This document shows positions 1 to 6,767 of a DNA stretch of 17,112 nucleotides, in pieces (position 1 is the first letter of the stretch; each line of letters opens with the position of its first letter). A model generated the notes under the pieces. The model saw only the letters and a program-made list of their open reading frames with translations, was not told the origin of the DNA and did not search any database. The translations under genes and the position numbers were made by a program. Source of the DNA: Gemmatimonadota bacterium (GTDB lineage: Bacteria; JBHIER01; G020348925); the NCBI GenBank assembly GCA_020348925.1, contig CP070758.1, positions 853,849-870,960 of the forward strand, given 5' to 3'.

Positions 1-55
1 AGAGGTAAATAACAGGTTGAGTATTGCATTCCGATGGTAGTCTGACATAGTGCGA

Positions 56-126
56 GCCTAAAGCGGGTTGCCGCAAAGGGTCGGTCGGCATATCACCCTA
101 CAAGCGGCTGACGCAGAGCGTTAGGT
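56..126 (+). other. attC: Integron attC recombination site
   Basis: The site runs from an R''-like box GCCTAAA (56-62) to a consensus R' box GTTAGGT (120-126). The two ends pair (CCTAA with TTAGG). Inside them GCG (63-65) pairs with CGC (112-114), GCCGC (70-74) with GCGGC (104-108), and AGGGT (77-81) with ACCCT (95-99). This gives one long imperfect hairpin with unpaired bases on one side, which is the architecture folded attC sites use for recognition by the integron integrase. The 71-base length is within the usual attC range. Recombination would occur between G120 and T121. The R'' box ends in AAA rather than the consensus AAC, a small departure. The gene to which this site belonged lies to the left, outside the window. 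Confidence 0.8.
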
Positions 127-1186
127 GTTTTCCAGGGAATAATAATGATAAATACAGTGTTGGGAAAGATATCAAAAGAAAAGCTAGGCCATACCAGAAT
201 TCACGAGCATATTTTATGGGCATGGACTGATAATGTAAGAATAAAATTTGACAGAAAAACGGTTGTAAGTATCATACTTCCACATTTAAAAGAATTGAAA
301 TCAATAGGTTGCGATACTTTAGTTGAGGCAACACCCAATGGAGCAGGTAGAGATGTAAGTGTATTAAAGGAATTATCTGAAAAAGCGAATCTGAACATTA
401 TTACTAATTGTGGAGTTTGGGATGGATTGGATTACAACGGCGCATATATTCCTCAAAGCATTAGGAAAAAGAGTTCCCACGAAATTGCTGAAGAATGGAT
501 TGATGAATATGAGAAAGGAATAGATAAAAGTGGAATTAAACCAGGAATTATTAAAATTGGACTTGGAGACAATGATGTCATATCGGATTTTCAGAGAGTA
601 TTTCTAAAAGCAGCAATAATTACAAGCAAATATTCCGGGCTTCCGATTTTATCCCATATCTGCTCTTCAAAATCTGCAATAGAAATAGTTGAAATAGTTG
701 AAAGTGAAAACTTGGAGTTAGACAAAATTATATGGAGTCATGCAGATTTTGCTTTTGATGACATTACTATAATTGAATTGGCAAAACGAGGAATTTGGAT
801 AGAGTTGAGTTGGCATACAGGCCAGGCAGAAGAATATAATTGGTACATCAAAACGATAAATAGAATGAGAGATTTGGATTTGCTGGACCAATTACTTGTG
901 TCACAGGATGCTGGTGGATTTCACGAAGGGAAGATAGTATCCTATAGAGATTTTTATACAAGATTTATTCAGGAATGTGTTAAAAATAATATCTCAAATG
1001 AAGTTGTTGATAGACTGCTAATATCAAATCCATCAAATGCCTTGGATAATTAGTAATGCGAAAAAAACACCTAACCCCGCGTGTAGCCACTCGCCTTCAG
1101 TGGAGGGTAAGCGGCGCGAAAAATACAAAGTTTGACTGTATGAATAGTGAAATCTTGCTCTTGTTGGCGGGCTGCTAACGCCAACG
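121..1186 (+). mobile_element. Integron gene cassette carrying a phosphotriesterase-like gene
   Basis: The segment begins at the cut point of the upstream attC (TTAGGT at 121) and contains one gene in the usual orientation. Its own R'' box, ACCTAAC, follows the gene at 1069-1075. The 12 bases GTTAGGTGTTTT at 120-131 are exactly complementary to AAAACACCTAAC at 1064-1075. This is expected when the cassette circularises and its two ends rebuild a single attC. There is little room for a promoter between the attC and the start codon, as is typical for cassettes. The right boundary is less certain: G1186 if R' is GTTAGCA (1186-1192), or G1193 if R' is the better consensus match GTTAAGC (1193-1199). 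Confidence 0.7.
145..1053 (+). CDS. Phosphotriesterase-family metal-dependent hydrolase
   Basis: A 302-residue amidohydrolase-superfamily protein of the phosphotriesterase (PTE/PHP/lactonase-like) branch. The binuclear metal ligands are all visible in order: HEH at 20-22 after strand 1, the bridging lysine K137 in GIIKIG (carboxylated in the family), H171 in ILSHIC, H199 in WSHAD, and D255 in SQDAGGF. The VEATPNGAGRD segment (60-70) matches the family's conserved strand-2 region. Members hydrolyse lactones, phosphotriesters or similar esters, but the substrate cannot be told here. No signal peptide is seen, so the enzyme is probably cytoplasmic. The ATG at 145 is preceded by AGGGA at good spacing. 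The length is slightly below the usual 320-330 residues. The gene is AT-rich and sits between attC-like sites, so it was probably acquired as a cassette. Family assignment is firm and function is open. Confidence 0.9.
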   Translation: MINTVLGKISKEKLGHTRIHEHILWAWTDNVRIKFDRKTVVSIILPHLKELKSIGCDTLVEATPNGAGRDVSVLKELSEKANLNIITNCGVWDGLDYNGAYIPQSIRKKSSHEIAEEWIDEYEKGIDKSGIKPGIIKIGLGDNDVISDFQRVFLKAAIITSKYSGLPILSHICSSKSAIEIVEIVESENLELDKIIWSHADFAFDDITIIELAKRGIWIELSWHTGQAEEYNWYIKTINRMRDLDLLDQLLVSQDAGGFHEGKIVSYRDFYTRFIQECVKNNISNEVVDRLLISNPSNALDN

Positions 1187-1192
1187 TTAGCA
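1069..1192 (+). other. attC: Second attC-like site (looser, about 124 bases)
   Basis: R'' is ACCTAAC (1069-1075), a perfect RYYYAAC match. The arm GCGT-GTAGCC that follows can pair with GGCTGC-TA-ACGC near 1170-1182 through ten pairs (one T-G) and a two-base bulge. CTAAC (1071-1075) then pairs with GTTAG (1186-1190). A small internal hairpin, CCACT/AGTGG, lies near 1088-1104. The R' box GTTAGCA deviates from the GTTRRRY consensus, and GTTAAGC at 1193-1199 is an alternative. The 5' half is convincing because it complements the start of the cassette; the 3' half is the weaker part. Confidence 0.55.
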
Positions 1193-1238
1193 GTTAAGCA
1201 AGGTTAAACCAAAAACAAATTCTATAGCAGGAGAAGAC

Positions 1239-2066
1239 ATGAAAATAATTACTTTCATTTCACTAGTAATTTTCAGTCAAAACCTTTTTGGCCAACCCAT
1301 TCCTTATGGTTACAACGAAGAAGCCGGCGGGTACTTTGATGTTGGCAACAATACTAAACTGTACTATGAAATCTATGGTGAAGGTGATCCGCTGTTAATT
1401 CTCCACGGCGGAGTTTTTGGATATATAGACGAATTTGAATATTTAATACCTAAGCTTGTTGAAAAATATCAGGTTATCTGCTTAGCCACACGTGGACATG
1501 TAAAATCAGATATTGGAAATGAACCATATACTTATGAGCAAAGAGCGACTGATGCTTATAAGCTCATTCAAAATCTGAAGTTAGAAAATGTTACTGTTGT
1601 TGGATTTAGTGATGGTGGTTTTACTGCCTATAAACTGGCAGCCATTTACCCCGATATAATTGAAAAAATTGTTGTCATGGGGGCAGGTGATGATCCGCCT
1701 AAGGACGAACCCGGAACAAGTTCATATTCTGCTGATAGCTTAATGAAGAATTATGGCGATTATTTCAAAAAAAGAGTAGAAAATATGCCTGAGCCTGATA
1801 GGTGGAATGAAAGCCTAAACATGTTAAACGATCTGTATAATAATAGTTTTGTCAGTCACGAAACTTTCAAAAAAATCAAATGTCCAGTATTGGTTATGAG
1901 TGGTGATGGTGACGAATTTTCAAGTCCGGAAGAATGTTTAGCAGCACATCGATATCTGCCAGATTCTCAACTTTCAATAATACCAGGTTGTGGTCATGTA
2001 CTGTTATATTGTAATTTTCCAGCAGTATGGGAATCAATGAAAATATTTTTAGGGTATAAAAATTAA
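1239..2066 (+). CDS. Secreted alpha/beta hydrolase
   Basis: A 275-residue alpha/beta-hydrolase-fold enzyme. The oxyanion-hole motif HGG is at 56-58 and the nucleophile elbow GFSDGG puts the serine at 124. A likely catalytic acid lies in SGDGDEF (D223 or D225), and H253 is in GCGHVLLY. Residues 1-19 form a signal peptide (charged start, hydrophobic core, end FGQ), so the protein is probably exported. The LFGQ ending is common in Bacteroidota secretory proteins. ATG 1239 has a clear AGGAG six bases upstream. The closest styles are prolyl-aminopeptidase-like or carboxylesterase hydrolases, and the substrate is unknown. The gene follows an attC-like site, which could make it a second cassette, but no good attC is visible after its stop codon. 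It is AT-rich, unlike the core genes downstream. Confidence 0.88.
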   Translation: MKIITFISLVIFSQNLFGQPIPYGYNEEAGGYFDVGNNTKLYYEIYGEGDPLLILHGGVFGYIDEFEYLIPKLVEKYQVICLATRGHVKSDIGNEPYTYEQRATDAYKLIQNLKLENVTVVGFSDGGFTAYKLAAIYPDIIEKIVVMGAGDDPPKDEPGTSSYSADSLMKNYGDYFKKRVENMPEPDRWNESLNMLNDLYNNSFVSHETFKKIKCPVLVMSGDGDEFSSPEECLAAHRYLPDSQLSIIPGCGHVLLYCNFPAVWESMKIFLGYKN

Positions 2067-2432
2067 ATAGGTTGAACTTGGAGTCCACGAGGTTTAGAGC
2101 TTAAATTTTAAATATTGAGAGTAAAAAAGACACTCTTGTAAAAGGGGGGGAGGATTAATCTCTCTGAGTTTGAATTATTACAAAATAATCCCATAAAGAG
2201 TGCTGAGAAAAATTTAATTTTGAAGGGTCGATCCTGGTAGAGAGTCCCCGAATTTCTGGACAAAGCCTCGGTGCGGTTCAAGAGCAATTGACTACGACTG
2301 CACCCGAAGTTGGGGGCGGTGTTCTCTCGAGCGTTTTGAGAGTTCATGACGTTTTTTCTCAATTTCATAACTCGGACTCTTTCCTCCGGGACGGGTGGGT
2401 CTCGCGTTTGCCGTAACATGAGAATTATTGAG
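2067..2432. other. Intergenic region with no supported gene
   Basis: This 366-base gap separates the hydrolase from the next gene. It contains a short hairpin, GAGAGT (2117-2122) with ACTCTT (2132-2137), not followed by a T run, and a run of seven G at 2144-2150. An open frame on the minus strand covers most of the gap but resembles no family and runs into the next gene's start. From about 2220 onward the sequence becomes GC-richer, suggesting a boundary between DNA of different origins. No RNA gene or clear promoter was recognised. Confidence 0.5.
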
Positions 2433-3341
2433 ATGAAGAAAATCCATTTCTTAAAAAGTTCAGACCAAATTTTCCTGGGGATGTGCGTCTCTGTCACAAT
2501 TGTCTTTATATTACTTTTTGCGGTTGGGGCTGTTGCGAGAATAAATTTGCCGCAGCTTTCAGATACACTTCAGGTTGCGAAAGAAGATCAAGATCGTTTA
2601 ATCAATTATTTTGAGGGGTTTGAGGGTTACTCTGATATTGAAATTGAAAAGGATGTAGAGAAAATTTTACTCAACGCCTTGAAAGGTATATATGATTCTG
2701 CCTGCTCGGAGATGATTTCCTACTGGGGAACAGTAGCCGAGGGAACAGCAACCCTTACTGTTCGTGTTGTTTTTATACACACTGACACAGTTTCTACGAA
2801 AAGAGGTGTACTCTTCACAATTAAATGTCATTCCAAGTACAAAGAATACGGAGAGAAATATTGCGATGAAAGACTGGCTGTACTCTCGACTGCACCGGGA
2901 AATGCATCCATCATATTGCTGCCTCATGCTGAGGATTGTAAAAATTGCTCTGAGTTATCAAGCATAAAATTCGAGCAAATAGTACAGAGGAATCCTCTCA
3001 TTATTGTTTTATCTATCAGGACCACAAACGATAATCCCTGCTGTGGGGGGGCTTATGCGTATAGCGACGAGAAAGTTTATTATTATGCCTTTCTTGAATC
3101 GGGAATAAAACAGGTGGCTTCCGTCGTTCGATACCGGTCTGAATACTCACATGATGATGTCGAGGGGGATTACAGTAAGATTTATGAATCAAAAATAAGG
3201 TATGCATCGGACCCGACGGGAAGCAGTACCCGGATAATTTCAGAATACGTAATCACAACGAACGGTGTTGAGGAAGGGAGTGGCACACAATCCTATTTTT
3301 GGAATTCGGAAAATGAGGAATTTGAAATCATGCAGAAGTAG
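2433..3341 (+). CDS. Membrane-anchored protein of unknown function
   Basis: The protein is not recognised. The start is placed at ATG 2433, which gives MKKIHFLKSS directly before a single hydrophobic segment at about residues 12-34. The frame is open further upstream (ATG 2418 and earlier), but that extension reads like non-coding sequence. The predicted protein is 302 residues: one N-terminal membrane anchor or uncleaved signal, then a largely extracytoplasmic domain rich in beta-forming stretches. It has a cluster of cysteines, including CKNC and a CC pair in NPCCGG, that could form disulfides or bind metal. The C-terminal third is rich in Tyr, Ser and acidic residues. Only a weak ribosome site is visible. 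Neighbours give no functional hint, and the gene sits in the accessory part of the window. Confidence 0.65.
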   Translation: MKKIHFLKSSDQIFLGMCVSVTIVFILLFAVGAVARINLPQLSDTLQVAKEDQDRLINYFEGFEGYSDIEIEKDVEKILLNALKGIYDSACSEMISYWGTVAEGTATLTVRVVFIHTDTVSTKRGVLFTIKCHSKYKEYGEKYCDERLAVLSTAPGNASIILLPHAEDCKNCSELSSIKFEQIVQRNPLIIVLSIRTTNDNPCCGGAYAYSDEKVYYYAFLESGIKQVASVVRYRSEYSHDDVEGDYSKIYESKIRYASDPTGSSTRIISEYVITTNGVEEGSGTQSYFWNSENEEFEIMQK

Positions 3342-3665
3342 TCCAATTATATAAAAATTCACACATACTGTTACTTGTCAAAAGCTGCAAAAAGAAGCTG
3401 AGGCGAGGGCGCGTTTCTTTTGGAAGTGAGCTTCCGACGGCCGATCATTCTCCTAAGATTTCGCCGAACCTCTGACGCTCCGCTGTCGCCAGTGAGGGGT
3501 TACCACCAGCTTCCACCTATCCCCTCTTTCTGAGATTCACCAAATATCATAAAGAGGAAGTTCGTCGGGTCGTAGAAAAGTCAAAAATTTTAGAATATTT
3601 GGTACACATTCGGCTTCGTACGGCTGAGCTCCTTTTTATCCGTCGAGGTACTTGGAGGTCAAAGA
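3342..3665. other. Intergenic region with a small hairpin
   Basis: A 324-base gap. A perfect hairpin GGAAG-TGAG-CTTCC lies at 3422-3435, but the four bases before it are TTTT rather than after it, so it is not a standard + strand terminator. The last 20 bases hold the ribosome site of the acetyltransferase gene (CTTGGAGG). No gene or RNA family was recognised. Confidence 0.45.
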
Positions 3666-4184
3666 ATGAAACTCGGTGTCAAGGATCTGGAAATTGAAGT
3701 GCGTGCAGGAACTGTCGACGATGTCCCTTTACTGATGTCCTTCATCAAGTCAATGGCGGAATTTGAGAATCTTGAAGTCACCACGACCGAGGAAATCTTA
3801 CGGGAATCGCTCTTTGGTAACCACCCGGCAGCGCATACGCTGCTTACTTTTGTTAATGGCAGGCCTGCTGCCTATGCGGTGTATTTCTTTACCTTTGCGA
3901 CCATGGTGGGAAAGCGTGGTCTGTGGCTGGATGACCTGTATGTTGAGCCCGACTTGCGGGGGAAGGGCATAGCCAGGGCTCTGATGGCTTACCTGGCCGA
4001 TCTCGCAGTGGGGAACGACTGTGGGCGCTTTGAGTGGATGGTACTCGACTGGAACAAGCCTGCTATCGATTTTTACCGGGATGTGGGCGCAACTGTGCTC
4101 GATGCCTGGCGAATATGCCGTCTTGATGAGGAGAGGCTGGCGAATCTTGCTGGACGGCTTGTACGAAAAGATGATGCCGAATAA
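3666..4184 (+). CDS. GNAT-family N-acetyltransferase
   Basis: A 172-residue GCN5-related acetyltransferase that would transfer an acetyl group from acetyl-CoA to an amine. Motif A is clear: LDDLYVEPDLRGKGIARAL at 88-106, with the R98-x-x-G101-x-A103 pyrophosphate-binding loop. The FYRDVGA segment (136-142) supplies the usual motif B tyrosine (Y137). The N-terminal IRAG-like strand and the overall pattern resemble spermidine/spermine or diamine acetyltransferase-like members (SSAT type), but the substrate is not certain. ATG 3666 follows GGAGG at good spacing. The first ten or so residues precede the domain and are probably a short extension. Its base composition is closer to the core genes than to the AT-rich neighbours. 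It is followed at once by a structured non-coding segment. Confidence 0.9.
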   Translation: MKLGVKDLEIEVRAGTVDDVPLLMSFIKSMAEFENLEVTTTEEILRESLFGNHPAAHTLLTFVNGRPAAYAVYFFTFATMVGKRGLWLDDLYVEPDLRGKGIARALMAYLADLAVGNDCGRFEWMVLDWNKPAIDFYRDVGATVLDAWRICRLDEERLANLAGRLVRKDDAE

Positions 4185-4243
4185 CTCGAGTTTGCGCCCG
4201 ACACCACAACCGACTGTGTCGACGAAACTTCGTAAAACTTGAG
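4185..4243 (+). other. Structured segment downstream of the GNAT gene (three-way junction)
   Basis: Directly after the TAA stop, CTCGAGTTT (4185-4193) can pair along nine positions with AAACTTGAG (4235-4243), with one G-U pair. The stem encloses two further hairpins: CGACAC/GTGTCG (4199-4204 with 4216-4221) and ACGA/TCGT (4222-4225 with 4230-4233). No T run follows, so it is not a standard intrinsic terminator. It could be a transcript-end structure, a REP-like element or a small RNA. The pairings are seen in the sequence; any role is inference. Confidence 0.4.
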
Positions 4244-4445
4244 AGTTTCACTTCGACGGGGTGGCACACTGCACGTCAGTCAGCAATCACAATGTCCATT
4301 TTATACCGCATACCGGAGCTTGTTCTTTTTTGGTTTTTCTACGTTCACTCGTGTTGGTCAACCAGCCCGGTGAGCTTGGTCGTTACCCGTTTGAGAGAAG
4401 TTCATTTAAATTCCTATTAAACTCTAAGCGTTTCGTGGGATGTTG

Positions 4446-4451
4446 TATAAT
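4446..4451 (+). promoter_or_regulatory. Possible -10 element before the secreted orphan gene
   Basis: A perfect TATAAT lies 18 bases before the chosen ATG. No good -35 box is found 16-18 bases upstream. A start about seven bases downstream would leave a leader of only about 12 bases that contains the GGAGG ribosome site, which is short but possible. Confidence 0.3.
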
Positions 4452-4469
4452 ATTTTTTGGAGGAAGAAA

Positions 4470-5264
4470 ATGAAAACTTACTTATCGATTTCTGTCTTTG
4501 TTTTCTGGTATAGCATCGGTCATTTGTTTGCGCAAGATACATCACACGTTACAGCACAAGGCACATTACCTGATAATCACCTTCTATTCTCTTTACACTT
4601 ACTCAACGATAAATTGGAGGGAGCAAATGAATATTTGGAAGGATTTAAAGTTTCAATGGATCTCCCCCATCGCTATTTACAGCAAGGATTAGATGGAGAC
4701 AGTTTATTGTCGGCAGTTCGAAATCGGGAAATAAGGGGCACCCTGACGTATCCAAACGGAAAAACGACTCCGATAAAATATGAAGTTGTCCATCACAGAG
4801 AAACCGAAGATATTTATATGAAAACAACATTGGGTTATTTTTTGTGGGAAAGTGTAGCCATTCGAAATGATACATTGTTTTTTGTTATTGATTGGTGGTA
4901 CTGCCCTCCTGCCCGTAAAGTTGATTTAGAAACTTTGGAATTGGCCGAGCAACTCTTAGGGAATCCAAACAATTGGCATAAAAACGATGACAGAAAGTGC
5001 GAGGATGATATTGAAAGTAATCGGTGGAGTCTTTTTTGTGCTTTAAAATACGCCTCAATCGAGATAATGGGTGAATACAATCATCATAATACTGCTATGC
5101 AGACAGTGAGATTCGTAATAGATGATATAATCCCTGCTCACGGATTCGAACATACTCTGATGGATTACAACAATTCACCATTAACGAAGCATGAGAATAT
5201 TTTAAATGTTATAGATGTTGCTCAGAAAAGAGTGAAACAAGAACTGGAGAAAATTGACAATTGA
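4470..5264 (+). CDS. Secreted protein of unknown function
   Basis: A 264-residue protein that I do not recognise. The start is ATG 4470, preceded by GGAGG seven bases upstream; an earlier in-frame start at 4440 would add residues before the signal peptide and lacks a ribosome site. Residues 1-22 form a signal peptide ending in LFAQD, so the mature protein is probably periplasmic or secreted. The middle contains paired aromatic residues (FVIDWWYCPP, about 138-147) and three cysteines (CPP, KCED, FCAL), and the C-terminal region is helical and charged. The gene is AT-rich and the signal peptide end is typical of Bacteroidota proteins, so transfer into this genome is likely. Neighbours do not indicate a role. 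Confidence 0.75.
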   Translation: MKTYLSISVFVFWYSIGHLFAQDTSHVTAQGTLPDNHLLFSLHLLNDKLEGANEYLEGFKVSMDLPHRYLQQGLDGDSLLSAVRNREIRGTLTYPNGKTTPIKYEVVHHRETEDIYMKTTLGYFLWESVAIRNDTLFFVIDWWYCPPARKVDLETLELAEQLLGNPNNWHKNDDRKCEDDIESNRWSLFCALKYASIEIMGEYNHHNTAMQTVRFVIDDIIPAHGFEHTLMDYNNSPLTKHENILNVIDVAQKRVKQELEKIDN

Positions 5265-5301
5265 AAAAGACCACACATCCAACGTATGCTCTGAGTGAAA
5301 C

Positions 5302-5344
5302 GCGATAGGCTTTTTATGAGCCGAAAGTAGCCGGGCGCTTTTTT
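5302..5344 (+). terminator. Possible intrinsic terminator after the secreted orphan gene
   Basis: GCG (5302-5304) and GGCT (5308-5311) can pair with CGC (5336-5338) and AGCC (5329-5332). A run of six T (5339-5344) follows. An alternative shorter stem uses AGCC at 5319-5322. The stem is interrupted, so strength is uncertain, but the position 37 bases after a stop codon fits. Confidence 0.4.
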
Positions 5345-6021
5345 CCCAACGATCCGTGACAGGGTGACTGGATACGTGAGAGGGGGAGGAGATAGCCGAG
5401 CAGGAGAGAGACGGGACAATCGAAGAGCTTCGGGGCAGGGGCCGAAGACGGACGTCTTGGATGCAACCGTGTGAATCTCACGACCAGTTTCACGTATCAT
5501 CGGTCAATGTTCTCAATCCCCAGTCATCCCTCCAATTCTTCAGCAAGAATCCGCTGTATCCGCTATCCTTTCTTAAGGTTATGAAAAAAACGAACGAGGA
5601 GAAAAAAAGTTTGAACTGGGCATAGTCAATTTTGAAGTCTGCGTCTTTCAAGTCACGACGATTTTCTGGCTCCCCAACTCCAGTTTGGAAGCCAAATTAT
5701 TATTGTGTTTGCACATATGATGGAACGAATTCTTCTTGATAAGCAACAAATACGCTGTTGGGAAGAACAGGCTCTGTTGCATTTGTCAGGCAAGGAATAA
5801 TAAGGAGACCCAGTTTCCCATCCAAGAGCGAGCCCAAAAGGGGTTTGGAACGAGGAGCAATCCTGGGAAAGGTTGGGGCGAGCGGCCGTTCGCCCCATCC
5901 GGTAAACGATAGTATGCTGCAAGACCAACGTACGGGGTTCTTTCAACGTGCCTGGTTCCGTCATTACGACAATGGGAATGTCTCCTTTTCAGCCGAATAA
6001 CAATGGTTTCTCAATTAATCC

Positions 6022-6048
6022 TTGACATTACCTCTTTCGTATACGAAA
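6022..6048 (+). promoter_or_regulatory. Promoter-like site with 14-bp palindromic operator
   Basis: A perfect -35 hexamer TTGACA (6022-6027) is followed by a perfect 14-base palindrome, TTTCGTATACGAAA (6035-6048). The best -10-like hexamer is TACTAT (6050-6055), but the 22-base spacing is too long for an ordinary sigma-70 promoter. Spaced promoters with a palindrome between the boxes are known for MerR-type control. The core TCGTATACGA also fits the TnGTnnACnA pattern of FadR-subfamily GntR regulators. No regulator gene lies nearby. The site would control the small hypothetical gene at 6092. Confidence 0.4.
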
Positions 6049-6091
6049 TTACTATGTTGTTTGAAAGGAAACATTGGGGAGTGTATCTGAT

Positions 6092-6466
6092 ATGGAGATT
6101 CGAGAGATAGACGAGCTGACAGACCGCAGGGAACTCAAAAAAGGGCAGAAAGTTGAATTGCTGCGCGATTTCTACGACACTACCGATTTGAGTGAAGACC
6201 GGAAGCCCGTCCATAGAATGGGCGACGTCGGAAAAATCAATGGCTTTGGAGAAATTTACAGCCAGGAGATCGTGACTGTGGAGATATGCCATCACGGCCT
6301 GGGTATCTTTGAGGTCGTTCCCCTCCGCCCCTCCGATGTAAAGATTGCTCCAGATGAGACGCCAGTCACAGAGCCCGATCAAAGGCTCGATGATCCGGAC
6401 GAATCCCCCCAGAGCCTGGAGGAGGATCAGCCCGTCATCCTTTTGGATATAAAGAAAGCTGAGTAA
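6092..6466 (+). CDS. Small SH3-like hypothetical protein with acidic tail
   Basis: A 124-residue protein, not assigned to a named family. The chosen start is ATG 6092, with GGGGAG about ten bases upstream; TTG 6074 would add six residues and is possible. Residues about 15-85 read like a small beta barrel of the KOW/SH3 kind: KKGQKVELLRDF, then a RMGDVGKINGFGE turn, then a strand with VTVEIC and GLGIFEVVPLRPSDVKI. The last 40 residues are acidic and proline-rich and probably disordered. There is no signal peptide or membrane segment, so it is probably cytoplasmic. It stands alone behind a promoter-like site and 300 bases ahead of the yggS run. Function is unknown. Confidence 0.7.
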   Translation: MEIREIDELTDRRELKKGQKVELLRDFYDTTDLSEDRKPVHRMGDVGKINGFGEIYSQEIVTVEICHHGLGIFEVVPLRPSDVKIAPDETPVTEPDQRLDDPDESPQSLEEDQPVILLDIKKAE

Positions 6467-6767
6467 GGCTGCTCAAATACCCGCAGTGCACTTCCTGCCT
6501 CCCGGATAATCCCTCTTCTATTCTAACATCTTGTTGTCCCTGTCGTTTCACAATTTCGGTCCATATTTTCAGGCTCGATATTCTTTCATGATTCGGAGCA
6601 ATGTGGGGGCGAAAAGAGGATGTTTTGGTCATTGAGTTGTTTTCTTTCATTTTAGGTAAATTCCTTGTGATACGTAGGCTAAAGGCCCTATATTATAAGG
6701 ATTTTTTGGTTGCATTTCAATAGGAGAATAGTATATTCATGGATCTCTTTTGAGGAGGATGAGCGTT
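6467..6767. other. Leader region before the yggS operon
   Basis: About 300 bases with no gene longer than a few codons. The left half is unremarkable. The right half holds a promoter-like pair near 6665-6694. Further downstream is a four-codon ATG-to-TGA frame at 6739-6753, whose stop overlaps the yggS ribosome site. No terminator or riboswitch fold was recognised. Confidence 0.45.
6665..6694 (+). promoter_or_regulatory. Probable sigma-70-type promoter for the yggS-ileS-rluD run
   Basis: TTGTGA (6665-6670) is followed after 18 bases by TATATT (6689-6694), with the overlapping alternative TATTAT. The pair lies in an AT-rich stretch about 75 bases before the yggS start. It is the best promoter candidate ahead of the tightly spaced gene run. 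Confidence 0.5.

Larger units (their letters stand above)
5265..6091. repeat. Palindrome-rich non-coding region
   Basis: About 827 bases hold no convincing gene; the open frames on both strands resemble no family. Distinct inverted repeats are visible. At 5668-5693, a 26-base hairpin GGCT..AACT/AGTT..AGCC. At 5814-5820 with 5864-5870, TTTCCCA/TGGGAAA encloses a further CCAA/TTGG arm. At 5875-5896, a 22-base near-perfect palindrome has GGGGCGA and TCGCCCC arms around CGGCCG. Short GC-rich palindromes of this kind are often dispersed in many copies in deltaproteobacterial and other genomes (REP-like elements). The last 70 bases look like a promoter for the next gene. Confidence 0.5.

Noticed and set aside
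2108-2497. Minus-strand open frame of 129 codons
   Set aside because: No family resemblance, starts inside the next gene's membrane segment, and has random-looking composition.
4185-4243. The structured segment after the GNAT gene as a third attC site
   Set aside because: It lacks RYYYAAC and GTTRRRY ends and folds into a three-way junction rather than a single imperfect hairpin.
5758-6000. Plus-strand open frame of 80 codons in the palindrome-rich gap
   Set aside because: It crosses the strong palindromes, lacks a ribosome site and resembles no protein.
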